From: Cryobacterium algoritolerans
GTDB lineage: Bacteria > Actinomycetota > Actinomycetes > Actinomycetales > Microbacteriaceae
Length of the DNA stretch: 64,000 nt
Reading direction: 5' to 3'
Assembly: GCF_004402785.1 (NCBI RefSeq)
Contig: NZ_SOFP01000011.1
Location: 1-64,000 of the forward strand
The notes under the pieces were generated by a model. That model saw only the letters and a list, made by a program, of their open reading frames with translations. It was not told where the DNA came from and did no database searches. Position 1 is the first letter of the stretch; each line of letters begins with the position of its first letter. Position numbers and translations under genes: made by a program. Positions 28,803 through 38,029 of this stretch are shown here, piece by piece.

Positions 28803-29041
28803 CCGACTGTGGATGCGAGAAGGCCAAGGCCGAACTCGAGGAATACTTGCATAACGAACTCCGCGGGGAGGACGCCACAGACATTCAGGAGCACCTCGAG
28901 CACTGCGGCGACTGCAGCGATGAGCATCTCGTCGGGCGCACCCTGACGGAGGCGGTGCAGCGCGCCTGCCGGGAGACCGCTCCGGAGGACCTGCGTGACC
29001 AGGTGCTGTTGAAGCTGCGCACGATCCAGTCGGCGCACTGA
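28799..29041 (+). CDS. rsrA: Zinc-binding redox anti-sigma factor RsrA/RshA
   Basis: An 80-residue ZAS-family anti-sigma factor. The signature H32-x3-C36-x2-C39 (HLEHCGDC) is present, with additional cysteines at 4, 6 and 57. Under oxidation a disulfide forms, zinc is lost and the sigma factor is released. The helical layout ([16 protein letters not shown]) matches RsrA. It is [15 protein letters not shown] coupled to the sigma gene. No convincing terminator is seen in the 31 bp before the convergent VOC gene. Confidence 0.93.
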   Translation: MTDCGCEKAKAELEEYLHNELRGEDATDIQEHLEHCGDCSDEHLVGRTLTEAVQRACRETAPEDLRDQVLLKLRTIQSAH

Positions 29042-29072
29042 ACACCCGGCGCACCGAGCCCCCGGCCGCAGG

Positions 29073-29870
29073 TCAGGTCGCGGCGGACTGGTCCGTGGCC
29101 TGATCCACGGAGCCGAGCACGAACATTGCCCCGGTCCGGTCGGAGACCCGCGCAAACGTGCCGAACTCCGATTCCCACGGTTCGTGCAGCACGGTGCCGC
29201 CAAGCTGAGTGACCAAGTCGGCCGCGGACCGCACGTCGCGCACGCCGAGGTAGAGCTGCCAGTGTGAGGGAACCCCAACCGGAAGATGCGCCGACGCGTC
29301 GAAGATTCCGGCGACCATAGCCCCCTCCGCGCCGATCGTGCTGTACCGGAACTCGTCCGTGTCGCTGAGCACGACGGGCTTCCAGCCGAACACCGTCTCG
29401 TAGAACGCGACCGCAGCCCGGTAGTCCAGGGTGTTCAGCTCGTGCCATACCGGGGTGCCGGCCTCGCCGATCAGGCCGAATCCGGCGAAGTCGAGCGGCT
29501 GCCAGAGGCCGACCGGCGCCCCGGACGGGTCCATCAGGATGGACATGCGGCCCATCGAGCCGATCGTCAGCGGTGCGGAGAGCACCTGGCCACCCGCGGA
29601 CCGCGCGGCCTCCGTCGTGGCGTCCACGTCTTCGACGGCGAGGTAGATCGACCAGGCGTCGGGGGTCTGGGAGCCGGGCATCTGCACGGCCATACCGGCG
29701 ACATCGGCGTCACCGCGCCGGAACGTGACGTACTCGCTGCCCGCCAGGTCGGACCGCACCGCGGACCAGCCGAATAGTCGGCCGTAGAACTCGCGGGCCC
29801 CATCGGGGTCGGATGTCACAAGGTCGGCCCAGCACGGTTCGCCGAATCGGGTTGCATCGCGTGCGGGCAT
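29073..29870 (-). CDS. Two-domain VOC (glyoxalase/bleomycin resistance) family protein
   Basis: A 265-residue protein made of two VOC modules. Module 1 (about residues 8-128) begins GEPCWADLVTSDPDGAREFYGRLFGW. Module 2 (about 135-255) begins GTPVWHELNTLDYRAAVAFYETVFGW. This tandem arrangement is common among actinobacterial proteins related to a hydroxylase-like CFP30B group. The metal ligands and substrate cannot be assigned, so no reaction is claimed. AGGAG about 10 nt before the ATG supports the start. It converges with rsrA. Confidence 0.85.
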   Translation of the reverse strand: MPARDATRFGEPCWADLVTSDPDGAREFYGRLFGWSAVRSDLAGSEYVTFRRGDADVAGMAVQMPGSQTPDAWSIYLAVEDVDATTEAARSAGGQVLSAPLTIGSMGRMSILMDPSGAPVGLWQPLDFAGFGLIGEAGTPVWHELNTLDYRAAVAFYETVFGWKPVVLSDTDEFRYSTIGAEGAMVAGIFDASAHLPVGVPSHWQLYLGVRDVRSAADLVTQLGGTVLHEPWESEFGTFARVSDRTGAMFVLGSVDQATDQSAAT

Positions 29871-29972
29871 GGCGGCGGGCTCCTGTCGACGGGGGTCATC
29901 CCAGCCTAGGACGGTCGCCCGGCACCGGCAACGGGTCGTGAGGCGACGCTTCCGAGCAGGACGCGGGACGCA

Positions 29973-30006
29973 AGGAAGGCCCGCAACGAATGATGCGGGC
30001 CTTCCT
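29973..30006. terminator. 13-bp hairpin terminator of kgd
   Basis: Positions 29973-29985 pair exactly with 29994-30006 around an 8-nt loop, 17 bp beyond the kgd stop on the minus strand. No T tract follows. The motif resembles the hairpin at 27-57 in its AGGAA...TTCCT ends. Confidence 0.8.
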
Positions 30007-30022
30007 GCGTGCCGGTTCCTGG

Positions 30023-33000
30023 CTAGACGGTGAGCGCCCTGCTGATCAGGTCCGCCTGCTCGGCGGCGTGGCGCTTGGCTGACCCGGCGGCGGGCGACGC
30101 CGACGCCGCACGCGAGAACAGCGTCACCGGGCGCGGGCCCAGCTTGTTCGTCTCCAGGTAGAAGAACGGCCAGGCGCCCTGGTTCTCCGGTTCGTCCTGC
30201 ACCCAGCCGAGTTCGGCATTCGGGTACTGGTCGGCAACCTGCCTGAGCTCGCCCTTGGGCAGCGGGTAGTACTGCTCCATCCGGACCAGTGCGATCTCAG
30301 GGTTCGGGTTCTTCTCCAGTTCGCTGAGTAGGTCGTAGTAGAGCTTGCCGGCCATGAACAGCACCCGCTTGACCCTGGACCGGTCGGTGATCCGGGCGTC
30401 GTCGATGACCGGTTCGAACCGGCCGGAGGTGAAGTCGGCGACGCTGCTGGTCGCTCCCCGCAGGCGCAGCATCGACTTGGGCGTGAAGACGACCAGTGGA
30501 CGGCGCGGCCGCATGTAGGCCTGGCGGCGGAGCAGGTGGAAGTATGAGGCCGGCGTCGACGGGCGGGCGACGGTCATGTTGTTTTCCGCGCAGAGCTGCA
30601 GGTAGCGTTCGATCCGGGCGGACGAGTGGTCAGGGCCCTGGCCCTCGTAGCCGTGCGGCAGCAACAGCACGACGGATGAGCGTTGGCCCCACTTCTGCTC
30701 CGCGGAGGACACGAACTCGTCGATCACGGTCTGCGCGCCGTTGGCGAAGTCCCCGAACTGGGCTTCCCAGAGCACGAGGGCGTCGGCGCGTTCCACCGAG
30801 TAGCCGTACTCGAAGCCCATGGCCGCGTATTCGCTGAGCAGCGAGTCGTAGATCCAGAACCGGGCCTGGTCCTCGCTCAGGTTCGCCAGCGGCAGCCATT
30901 CCTGGCCGTTGATCCGGTCGTGCAGCACCGCATGGCGCTGCACGAACGTGCCGCGGCGGGCATCCTGGCCGGCGAAGCGCACCGGGGTGCGCTCGAGCAG
31001 CAGGGAGCCGAGGGCGAGCAACTCGCCAAAGCTCCAATCGATGTTGCCGTTGCGGCTCATGTCGAGGCGCTTCTGCATCAGCTGCTGCAGCTTGTTGTGC
31101 ACCGTGAAGCCGGCCGGCTTGTTCATGAACGCGTCGCCGATGAGGTGGACGACGGCCTCGGGGACGCCCGTCGTGGCCGGTTCGCCGACCGAGTCGTCCT
31201 GGGCCTGGTTCTCGCCGAGCCCGCGCGAGCCGGAGCCGCCGACGATCGGGATCGATGAGGACTGTGCGGCGTGTGTCTCCATGAACGCGCGTTCCAGCCG
31301 GTCCTGGAAGTCGCCGTGAGCGGCCTCGTATTCCGCCTGGGTGATGTCGCCACGGCCGACAAGAGCCTCCGTGTACAGCTTCCGGACCGAGCGCTTCGCC
31401 TCGATCAGGTTGTACATCAGCGGCTGCGTCATCGAGGGGTCATCGCCCTCGTTGTGGCCGCGCCTGCGGTAGCAGACGAGGTCGATGACGACGTCGCGCT
31501 TGAACTCCTGGCGGTACGCGAACGCCAGTTCGGCGACCCGCACCACGGCCTCCGGATCGTCCCCGTTGACGTGGAAGATCGGGGCCTGGATGGTCTTGGC
31601 GACGTCCGTCGAATAGACCGACGTGCGTCCGTCTCCCGGCAGGGTCGTGAAGCCGACCTGGTTGTTGACGACGAGGTGGATGGTGCCGCCGGTGCGGAAC
31701 CCACGCAGCTGGGACATCTGCAGGGTTTCGAGCACGATGCCCTGGCCGGCCATCGCGGCGTCGCCGTGGACGAGCACGGGCAGGGTGGAGAAGGTACCGA
31801 TCGGCTTGCGGTCCTGCTTGGCCCGCACGATGCCTTCGAGCACGCCGTCGACGGCCTCCAGGTGCGAGGGGTTCGCGGCCAGGTAGACCGGCATTTCCGT
31901 GCCGTCGGTGGCGCGGAAGGTACCCTCGGTGCCCAGGTGGTACTTGACGTCGCCGGAGCCCTGCACGGTGCGGGGGTCCTGGGTGCCTTCGAACTCGCGG
32001 AAGATCTGACCGTAGGTCTTGCCGGCGATGTTGGTGAGCACGTTCAGGCGACCGCGGTGGGCCATGCCGATCGCGACCTCGTCGAGCCCGGCATCCGCCG
32101 CGCCCTGCAGGATCGCGTCGAGCAGCGCGATGGTGCACTCGCCGCCCTCGAGGCTGAACCGTTTCTGGCCGACGTACTTGGTCTGCAGGAAGGTCTCGAA
32201 GGCCTCAGCCTCGTTGAGCTTACCGAGGATGCGCATCTGCTCGTCATGGGTGGGCTTGACGTAGGTCTTCTCGATCTTCTCCTGCACCCACTTGCGCTGG
32301 GCCGGGTCCTGGATGTGCATGTACTCGATGCCCGTGGTGCGGCAGTAGGAGTCGCGGAGCACGCCGAGGATGTCGCGGAGCAGCATCAGGCGCTTGCTGC
32401 CGAATCCGCCGGTGACGAACTCTCGATCGAGGTCCCAGAAGGTCAGCCCGTGGTTGGAGATGTCCAGGTCGGGGTGGGTGCGCTGGGTGTACTCGAGCGG
32501 GTCGATGTCGGCCATCAGGTGGCCCCGGACTCGGTAGGCGTTGATCAGTTCCTGAACGCGTGCGGTCTTGTCGACGGCGCTGGCCAGGTCGACGCTGATG
32601 TCCGGCGCCCAGTGGATCGGGTCGTAGGGGATGCGGAGGGCGGAGAAGATGTCCTCGTAGAAGTTGTGTCCGCCGATCAGCAGCTCGTGCACGATCTTCA
32701 GGAACTCGCCGGAGCCTGCACCCTGGATGACCCGGTGGTCGTAGGTGCTGGTGAGGGTGATCGTCTTCGAGATGGCCAGTCCGGTCAGCGTCTTGACGCT
32801 CGCGCCCTGGAACTCGGCCGGATAGTCGAGCGCGCCGGCGCCGATGATGCAGCCCTGGCCCTTCATCAGCCGCGGTACGGAGTGCACTGTGCCGATGCCG
32901 CCCGGGTTGGTGAGGGACACCGTGGCCCCGGAGAAGTCGTCGGCGGTGAGCTTGCCGGTGCGGGCGCGGGTGACGAGGTCTTCGTAGGCGGAGAGGTACT

Positions 33001-33865
33001 CGCCGAACGTCATAGTGTCGGCCCGCTTGATCGCGGGGACCATCAGTGACCGGGTGCCATCCGGCTTGGGCAGGTCGATCGCGATGCCGAGTCCGACATG
33101 CGCGGGGGCGATGACCGACGGCTTGGCGTCGATCTCGTTGTAGTACACGTTCTGGCTCGGGAACATCCCCAGCGCCTTGATCAGGGCCCAGCCGATCAGG
33201 TGTGTGAATGAGACCTTGCCACCGCGGGACCGGCGCATGTGGTTGTTCATCACGATGCGGTTGTCGATGAGCAGTTTGGCGGGGATGGTGCGCACGCTCG
33301 TGGCGGTCGGCACGGTCAGGCTCATCGCCATGTTGGCGGCGAGGCTCTTCGACATTCCGCGCAGGGGGGTGACGACGTCCTGCGCCTCGGCGGTCTGCTC
33401 CGTGGTCGCGACCGGCTGCGGCGTCGTGATGGGGGCGTCGGCAGGCACGGGGACCGGCTTGGGCCCGACCCCGGTGGTGCGGGCGGTGCGCTGGCCGCCG
33501 ATGATCGGGATCGGGGCCGTGATCGGGGCCGGCTCGGCTGCGACGGGAGCGGCGACGGGAGCGGCGACGGGAGCGGCGGCGGGAGCGGCGGCGGGAGCTT
33601 CGGCGGCTGCAGCCGCCGCTTCGGCGGGGGCGGCTTCGGTGGCCGTCACCTCGACATTCGGTGCTGCTGCCCCAGTCGTCGCCCCGGCGACCGCCTGGCC
33701 GCTCGCGGTCTGGTGGTAGCTCTCGAGGACGGGCCACCAGGACTCGTCTACCTGGTTCTTGTCGACGAGGTACCGTTCGTACAGCTCGTCGACGAGCCAC
33801 TCGTTCGCTCCGAATTCACCCGACGTGGTCTCGTCGGATCCACTACCGGTCAACTGGCTTGACAC
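30023..33865 (-). CDS. kgd: Multifunctional alpha-ketoglutarate metabolic enzyme Kgd (E2o-E1o fusion)
   Basis: A 1280-residue actinobacterial fusion. Residues 1-40 are the helical N-terminal motif (NEWLVDELYERYLVDKNQVDESWW). Residues 50-160 are an Ala/Pro-rich linker with no lipoyl domain. Residues about 165-410 are the E2 succinyltransferase-like domain with catalytic DHRVIQGAGSGEF. From about 415 on is the thiamin-diphosphate E1 component (GMAHRGRLNVLTNIAGK, HGDAAMAGQGIVLET, NNQVGFTTLPGD). It decarboxylates 2-oxoglutarate in the TCA cycle; in the ODH complex of these bacteria it works with the PDH E2. GTG 33865 matches the family N-terminus (SSQLTGSGSDE); the longer ORF is unlike the family. 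The linker carries 12-bp repeats. Confidence 0.95.
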   Translation of the reverse strand: MSSQLTGSGSDETTSGEFGANEWLVDELYERYLVDKNQVDESWWPVLESYHQTASGQAVAGATTGAAAPNVEVTATEAAPAEAAAAAAEAPAAAPAAAPVAAPVAAPVAAEPAPITAPIPIIGGQRTARTTGVGPKPVPVPADAPITTPQPVATTEQTAEAQDVVTPLRGMSKSLAANMAMSLTVPTATSVRTIPAKLLIDNRIVMNNHMRRSRGGKVSFTHLIGWALIKALGMFPSQNVYYNEIDAKPSVIAPAHVGLGIAIDLPKPDGTRSLMVPAIKRADTMTFGEYLSAYEDLVTRARTGKLTADDFSGATVSLTNPGGIGTVHSVPRLMKGQGCIIGAGALDYPAEFQGASVKTLTGLAISKTITLTSTYDHRVIQGAGSGEFLKIVHELLIGGHNFYEDIFSALRIPYDPIHWAPDISVDLASAVDKTARVQELINAYRVRGHLMADIDPLEYTQRTHPDLDISNHGLTFWDLDREFVTGGFGSKRLMLLRDILGVLRDSYCRTTGIEYMHIQDPAQRKWVQEKIEKTYVKPTHDEQMRILGKLNEAEAFETFLQTKYVGQKRFSLEGGECTIALLDAILQGAADAGLDEVAIGMAHRGRLNVLTNIAGKTYGQIFREFEGTQDPRTVQGSGDVKYHLGTEGTFRATDGTEMPVYLAANPSHLEAVDGVLEGIVRAKQDRKPIGTFSTLPVLVHGDAAMAGQGIVLETLQMSQLRGFRTGGTIHLVVNNQVGFTTLPGDGRTSVYSTDVAKTIQAPIFHVNGDDPEAVVRVAELAFAYRQEFKRDVVIDLVCYRRRGHNEGDDPSMTQPLMYNLIEAKRSVRKLYTEALVGRGDITQAEYEAAHGDFQDRLERAFMETHAAQSSSIPIVGGSGSRGLGENQAQDDSVGEPATTGVPEAVVHLIGDAFMNKPAGFTVHNKLQQLMQKRLDMSRNGNIDWSFGELLALGSLLLERTPVRFAGQDARRGTFVQRHAVLHDRINGQEWLPLANLSEDQARFWIYDSLLSEYAAMGFEYGYSVERADALVLWEAQFGDFANGAQTVIDEFVSSAEQKWGQRSSVVLLLPHGYEGQGPDHSSARIERYLQLCAENNMTVARPSTPASYFHLLRRQAYMRPRRPLVVFTPKSMLRLRGATSSVADFTSGRFEPVIDDARITDRSRVKRVLFMAGKLYYDLLSELEKNPNPEIALVRMEQYYPLPKGELRQVADQYPNAELGWVQDEPENQGAWPFFYLETNKLGPRPVTLFSRAASASPAAGSAKRHAAEQADLISRALTV
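33545..33598. repeat. 12-bp tandem repeat in the kgd linker
   Basis: GGGAGCGGCGAC/GGC is repeated about 4.5 times, encoding APVA/APAA units on the minus strand. Copy number probably varies between strains without frame change. Confidence 0.85.
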
Positions 33866-33983
33866 AGCCGGTTCCCACTCTCTGCGTTGATTCTGAATGT
33901 CCAGGCGATGAAAAATCGCCGGTTCGGTCTGCCCGTCCAGCCTAATCCCCCCGAGCATGGCTGCGGGTATCCGCGTGGGGGGC

Positions 33984-33989
33984 TAGCGT
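33984..33989 (+). promoter_or_regulatory. -10 hexamer TAGCGT, leaderless start of guaB1
   Basis: TAGCGT ends 7 nt before ATG 33997, and no Shine-Dalgarno is present. The divergent kgd start is 131 bp away. Confidence 0.5.
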
Positions 33990-33996
33990 TATTTCC

Positions 33997-35436
33997 ATGC
34001 AGTTCTATGGAGCGGTACCCAGCCACGATCTCACGTACTCGGACGTCTTCCTGGTGCCCAGTCAATCGGGCATCCGGAGCCGCCTCGACGTCTCGCTCGC
34101 CCCCGGCGACGGAACGGGCGCCACCATCCCCGTGGTCTCGGCGAACATGAACTCGGTGACCGGTCCGCGCCTGGCCGCGGCGCTCGCACGGCGGGGCGGG
34201 CTCGGCGTGCTGCCGCAGGACATGCACCTCCAGGAGCTGGACGCCGCCATCCGCTGGGTGAAGGACCAGTCGACCAGGTTCGACACCCCGTTCGTATTCG
34301 GCCCGGGGGACACCGTGGCGGGTGCCCTGCGGCAGGTGCCGCCGGTGGCCGGCCAGGGGCTCGTGATCAACGACGAGCACGGCGCCTACCTGGGCTGTAT
34401 TGACGCGTCCCGCCTGGCCACGGCGCTGTCGGACGCCCGGCTCGGCGACCTGCTGCACGGCCCGCTCACCTCCCTCGACGCCGACGACATCGAGGGCCCG
34501 CGCCGCGCATTCGACCTGATGACGGCGGCCGAGCTCGACTTCGCGCCGGTGCTGCACCACGGCGCCATCGTGGGCACGCTCAGTCGCAAGAGTGCCCTGC
34601 GCTCCACCCTGTACCAGCCGGCGCTCGACGCGCAGGGGCGGCTCAGCGTGGCCGCCGCGATCGGGATCAACGGCGACGTGGCCGCCAAGGCGCGCGCCCT
34701 CGCGGCCGCCGGGGTCGACGTGCTCGTCCTGGACACCGCCCACGGGCACCAGGAGGGCATGCTGCGCGCGCTGAAGACCGTCGCAGACCTGGACCTCGGC
34801 ATCCCGATCGTGGCCGGCAACGTGGTCACCGCGGATGCCGTGGGCGACCTCGTCGGTGCGGGCGCCACCATCGTCAAGGTCGGGGTGGGTCCCGGCGCGA
34901 TGTGCACGACCCGGATGATGACGGCGGTCGGGCGTCCGCAATTCTCCGCCGTGCTGGAGACCGCTGCCGCCGCGCGGGAACTCGGCGCGCACGTCTGGGC
35001 CGATGGCGGGGTGCGCTACCCTCGGGACGTGGCCCTCGCGCTCGCCGCGGGCGCGGCATCCGTCATGATCGGATCCTGGTTCGCCGGCACGATCGAGGCC
35101 CCCGGCACGCTCGCCGCGGATGCCGCCGGCGCCCTCTACAAGGAAAGCTGGGGGATGGCCTCCACCAAGGCAGTCCGGGAACGGTTCGATCGCCTCGACC
35201 CGTACGAGCTGGCCCGCAAGACGCTCTTCGCCGAGGGCATCTCGAGCTCGAAGATCTACCTGGACCCGCTGCGTCCCTCGCTCGAGGACCTGCTGGACAT
35301 GATCACCTCCGGGGTGCGCAGCTCGTTCACCTACGCCGGCGCGACGAGCGTGGCGGAGTTCCACACCCGCTCGCTGGTCGGGATCCAGTCCGCCGCGGGA
35401 TACGAGGAGGGCAAGGCCCTGCCCGTCTCCTGGTAG
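33997..35436 (+). CDS. guaB1: GuaB1-type IMPDH/GMPR family enzyme, probable GMP reductase
   Basis: A 479-residue TIM-barrel enzyme of the IMP dehydrogenase/GMP reductase family, with an inserted CBS-like region (about residues 95-205). Catalytic C303 lies in [14 protein letters not shown], the phosphate-binding motif is [21 protein letters not shown], and the flap region follows. The start [21 protein letters not shown] and overall length match mycobacterial GuaB1 (Rv1843c), which has GMP reductase activity in purine salvage, rather than GuaB2, the true IMPDH. Family membership is certain; the reductase assignment is by homology. Confidence 0.9.
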   Translation: MQFYGAVPSHDLTYSDVFLVPSQSGIRSRLDVSLAPGDGTGATIPVVSANMNSVTGPRLAAALARRGGLGVLPQDMHLQELDAAIRWVKDQSTRFDTPFVFGPGDTVAGALRQVPPVAGQGLVINDEHGAYLGCIDASRLATALSDARLGDLLHGPLTSLDADDIEGPRRAFDLMTAAELDFAPVLHHGAIVGTLSRKSALRSTLYQPALDAQGRLSVAAAIGINGDVAAKARALAAAGVDVLVLDTAHGHQEGMLRALKTVADLDLGIPIVAGNVVTADAVGDLVGAGATIVKVGVGPGAMCTTRMMTAVGRPQFSAVLETAAAARELGAHVWADGGVRYPRDVALALAAGAASVMIGSWFAGTIEAPGTLAADAAGALYKESWGMASTKAVRERFDRLDPYELARKTLFAEGISSSKIYLDPLRPSLEDLLDMITSGVRSSFTYAGATSVAEFHTRSLVGIQSAAGYEEGKALPVSW

Positions 35437-35509
35437 CCGGGCGCCGGGGAAAGGGAAATGGGTGCGCTCCCAGCCTGCCCTGGCCGCTGCGTCGCCCGGC
35501 GCGTGCCGG

Positions 35510-35515
35510 TATAGT
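35510..35515 (+). promoter_or_regulatory. -10 hexamer TATAGT for the CorC operon
   Basis: TATAGT lies 73 nt after the guaB1 stop and 10 nt before the ATG of a short ORF. No convincing -35 is visible. A transcript starting at about 35522-35525 would begin almost at that ATG. Confidence 0.5.
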
Positions 35516-35525
35516 TGAGGGAATA

Positions 35526-35621
35526 ATGGACGACCCTCCCTCCGCCGATTCGCCCGGCCACCATTCCCGCCGCCCCAACGGACACTGGCCCGTGAACGGG
35601 GGCGGTGAACCGCGTGTTTGA
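35526..35621 (+). CDS. Candidate 31-residue Asp/Pro-rich leader peptide upstream of CorC
   Basis: The short ORF begins MDDPPSADSPGHH and ends GGGEPRV, with its TGA at 35619-35621, 17 nt inside the downstream corC-like gene in another frame. It directly follows a good -10. The N-terminus is rich in Asp and Pro, like the nascent chains that destabilise ribosomes at low magnesium (for example the mgtL leader of enterobacteria). The gene it precedes belongs to a magnesium-related transporter family. [11 protein letters not shown] and function are inference. Confidence 0.4.
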   Translation: MDDPPSADSPGHHSRRPNGHWPVNGGGEPRV

Positions 35622-36969
35622 GTGGCTCATGCTCGGCGTCGGGTTGATCCTGACCGTGGGCACCGGTCTGTTCGTCGCCAGCGAGTTCGCTCTGGTCAAC
35701 CTCGATCGATCTGATCTCGAGGCGCGCCGCGACCGCGGGGAGACCCGCCTCGCATTGACCATCGCCGCGCTCCGGATCACGTCCACGCACCTGTCCAGCG
35801 CGCAGCTCGGTATCACCATGACCACCCTCCTCACCGGATACGCGCTGGAGCCGGCGCTCAGTTCCCTGCTCACCGGGCCGCTGACGCGGCTCGGGCTGCC
35901 CACGGGCGTCGTGCCCGTGGTGGCGACCACGCTGGCCGTGGTCATCGCCACGCTGGCGTCGATGATCATCGGTGAACTCGTGCCCAAGAACTTCGCCCTC
36001 GCCCTGCCGATCCAGACGGCAAAGCTCGTCATCCCGTTCCAGACCGTGTTCACGACCGTGTTCAAGCCGGCCGTGATGGTGCTCAACGGCAGCGCCAACG
36101 GGGTGCTGCGTTCGATCGGGATCGAGCCGAAGGAAGAGCTCTCCGGCGCTCGCACGGCCGAGGAACTGTCGTCGCTGGTGCGCCGCTCGGCCAGCGCCGG
36201 ACTGCTCGAGAAGGACACCGCGACCCTGCTGCACCGAACCCTGCTGTTCTCCGGCCACACCGCATCCGACGTGATGACGCCGCGGCCGCGGGTGGCGAGC
36301 ATCCAGCGCACCGACTCGGCCCAGACCGTCATCGACCTTGCCCGGCGAACCGGTTACTCCCGCTTCCCCGTCGTCGACGAGGGGGTCGACGACATCGTCG
36401 GCATCGTGCATGTCAAACAGGCCGTGGCTGTGCCAAGGCAGCGCCGCGCGGATGTCCCCGTATCGGCCCTGCAATCGGAGGCCGTGCGCGTGCCGGAGAC
36501 CATGAAACTCGACGGGCTGCTGGTCGAACTGCGCGGGCGAGGCTACCAGATGGCCATCGTCGTCGATGAATACGGCGGCACGGCCGGCGTGGCCACGCTC
36601 GAAGACCTCGTCGAGGAACTCGTCGGCGAGGTGGCCGATGAGCATGACCGCGCCCGCGCGGGAGTCGTGCTTTCGACCGACTCCCTCACTTTCCCTGGCA
36701 TGCTCCGTCCGGACGAGCTCCTCGAACGCACCGGCATCGCCGTGCCGGACGACGGGCCGTATGAGACTGTCGCCGGGTTCGTGATGAGCGAACTCGGTCG
36801 ACTCCCCGTTGTCGGCGACACCGTCATGATCGATGCGGGCGAGTTCACGGTGGAGCGCCTCGACGGTCGGCGGATCGATCGGTTGCGGTTCACGCCGACC
36901 CTCGAACCCGGCGCCCTCGAACCCGGCGCCCTCGAACCCGGCGCCGGCGAAGGGAGCCCGAATGAGTGA
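35605..36969 (+). CDS. HlyC/CorC (CNNM) family transporter, full-length
   Basis: A 454-residue membrane protein. The DUF21/CNNM domain (residues 1-195) has three to four helices and motifs [17 protein letters not shown] and [13 protein letters not shown] pair of CBS domains (about 210-345, [12 protein letters not shown] and [10 protein letters not shown]) and a C-terminal CorC_HlyC domain (about 355-435, [16 protein letters not shown]) follow. The family is linked to magnesium and cobalt homeostasis. The GTG start has GGGGGC just upstream and lies inside the end of a short leader ORF. Three LEPGA repeats occur at the C-terminus. The stop overlaps the next gene by 8 nt. Confidence 0.92.
   Translation: MNRVFEWLMLGVGLILTVGTGLFVASEFALVNLDRSDLEARRDRGETRLALTIAALRITSTHLSSAQLGITMTTLLTGYALEPALSSLLTGPLTRLGLPTGVVPVVATTLAVVIATLASMIIGELVPKNFALALPIQTAKLVIPFQTVFTTVFKPAVMVLNGSANGVLRSIGIEPKEELSGARTAEELSSLVRRSASAGLLEKDTATLLHRTLLFSGHTASDVMTPRPRVASIQRTDSAQTVIDLARRTGYSRFPVVDEGVDDIVGIVHVKQAVAVPRQRRADVPVSALQSEAVRVPETMKLDGLLVELRGRGYQMAIVVDEYGGTAGVATLEDLVEELVGEVADEHDRARAGVVLSTDSLTFPGMLRPDELLERTGIAVPDDGPYETVAGFVMSELGRLPVVGDTVMIDAGEFTVERLDGRRIDRLRFTPTLEPGALEPGALEPGAGEGSPNE
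36901..36945 (+). repeat. 15-bp tandem repeat, 3 copies, in the CorC C-terminus
   Basis: CTCGAACCCGGCGCC is repeated three times and encodes LEPGA units in the tail of the first CorC protein, just before the overlapping start of the second. Confidence 0.95.
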
Positions 36970-38017
36970 CTGGGCCGGAATCGTCTGGCTGGTCGTGCTG
37001 CTCGCGGCCAACGCCTTCTTCGTCGCCGCCGAATTCGCTGTCATCTCCGCGCGCCGGTCTCAGATCGAACCTCTCGCCGAGGCAGGCAGGATCAGCGCCA
37101 AGACCGCGCTCTGGGCGATGGAACACGCCACCCTCATGCTGGCGACCACCCAACTGGGAATCACCGTGTGCTCGCTGCTCATCCTGAACGTGTCTGAGCC
37201 GGCGATCCACCACCTGCTCGTGTACCCGCTCGGCCTGACCGGCCTGCCCGGCGAGGCGATCACCGCCATCGCCTTCATGATCACCCTGCTCCTCGTGTCG
37301 TACCTGCACGTCGTGTTCGGCGAGATGGTTCCGAAGAACCTGTCGTTCTCCATCCCCGACCGCGCGGTGCTCCTCCTCGCCCCGCCGCTCGTCTTCTTCG
37401 GCCGGCTGGTCAAGCCCGTCATCGTGGCCCTCAACGCCACAGCCAACCTGGTCCTGCGGCTGTTCCGGGTGCAGCCCAAGGAGGAGGCGACCAGTACCTA
37501 CACGCTGGACGAGGTCGCCACGATCGTGTCCCAGTCGACCAGGGAAGGCGTGCTGCGCGACGGCACGGGCGCGCTCAGCGCCACCTTCGAGTTCACCACC
37601 CGCAAGGTGAGGGACGTCGCCGTGAACCTCGCCGACCTGATCAGCCTCCCCGAGTCGGCCACCCCGGCAGACGTCGAGAAGGCCGTGACCAGGCACGGGT
37701 TCTCCCGCTATGTGCTGGTCACCGACGGCGGCGAACCGACCGGCTACATCCATTTGAAGGACGTCCTTGACCTTGATGGGGACGCCGGCGCCGCCGCGGG
37801 CAGCTACGCCGAGGCGATCCCGGCCAAGCGCATCCGCCGGCTCGTATCGATCTTCGAGGGCACCGACCTCGAGGACGCCCTCGCCACCATGCGACGCTCC
37901 GGCGCGCACCTGGCCCGCTCATTTACCGCGGTCGGCGCGACCGCGGGCGTCCTGTTCCTCGAGGACATCATCGAGGAACTCGTCGGCGAAGTGCAGGATG
38001 CGACCCGGCGGCTCTGA
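36962..38017 (+). CDS. HlyC/CorC (CNNM) family transporter, short form
   Basis: A 351-residue paralogue of the preceding protein. It has the CNNM domain ([38 protein letters not shown]; residues 1-190) and a CBS pair (about 205-335). It ends right after the second CBS ([16 protein letters not shown]) and lacks the CorC_HlyC domain of its neighbour. Tandem long/short CorC pairs are common in actinobacteria and may form heteromers. The ATG overlaps the upstream gene by 8 nt, and GGGAG lies about 6 nt before it. It converges with the oxidoreductase gene only 12 bp away. Confidence 0.9.
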   Translation: MSDWAGIVWLVVLLAANAFFVAAEFAVISARRSQIEPLAEAGRISAKTALWAMEHATLMLATTQLGITVCSLLILNVSEPAIHHLLVYPLGLTGLPGEAITAIAFMITLLLVSYLHVVFGEMVPKNLSFSIPDRAVLLLAPPLVFFGRLVKPVIVALNATANLVLRLFRVQPKEEATSTYTLDEVATIVSQSTREGVLRDGTGALSATFEFTTRKVRDVAVNLADLISLPESATPADVEKAVTRHGFSRYVLVTDGGEPTGYIHLKDVLDLDGDAGAAAGSYAEAIPAKRIRRLVSIFEGTDLEDALATMRRSGAHLARSFTAVGATAGVLFLEDIIEELVGEVQDATRRL

Positions 38018-38029
38018 CCAGGCGGGGGC

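Noticed and set aside
30683..33049. Long plus-strand ORFs (over 190 and over 590 codons) opposite kgd
   Set aside because: They are antisense shadows created by high-GC third-position bias in a long real gene. Their composition is Arg/Gly/Asp/Val-rich without recognisable domains.
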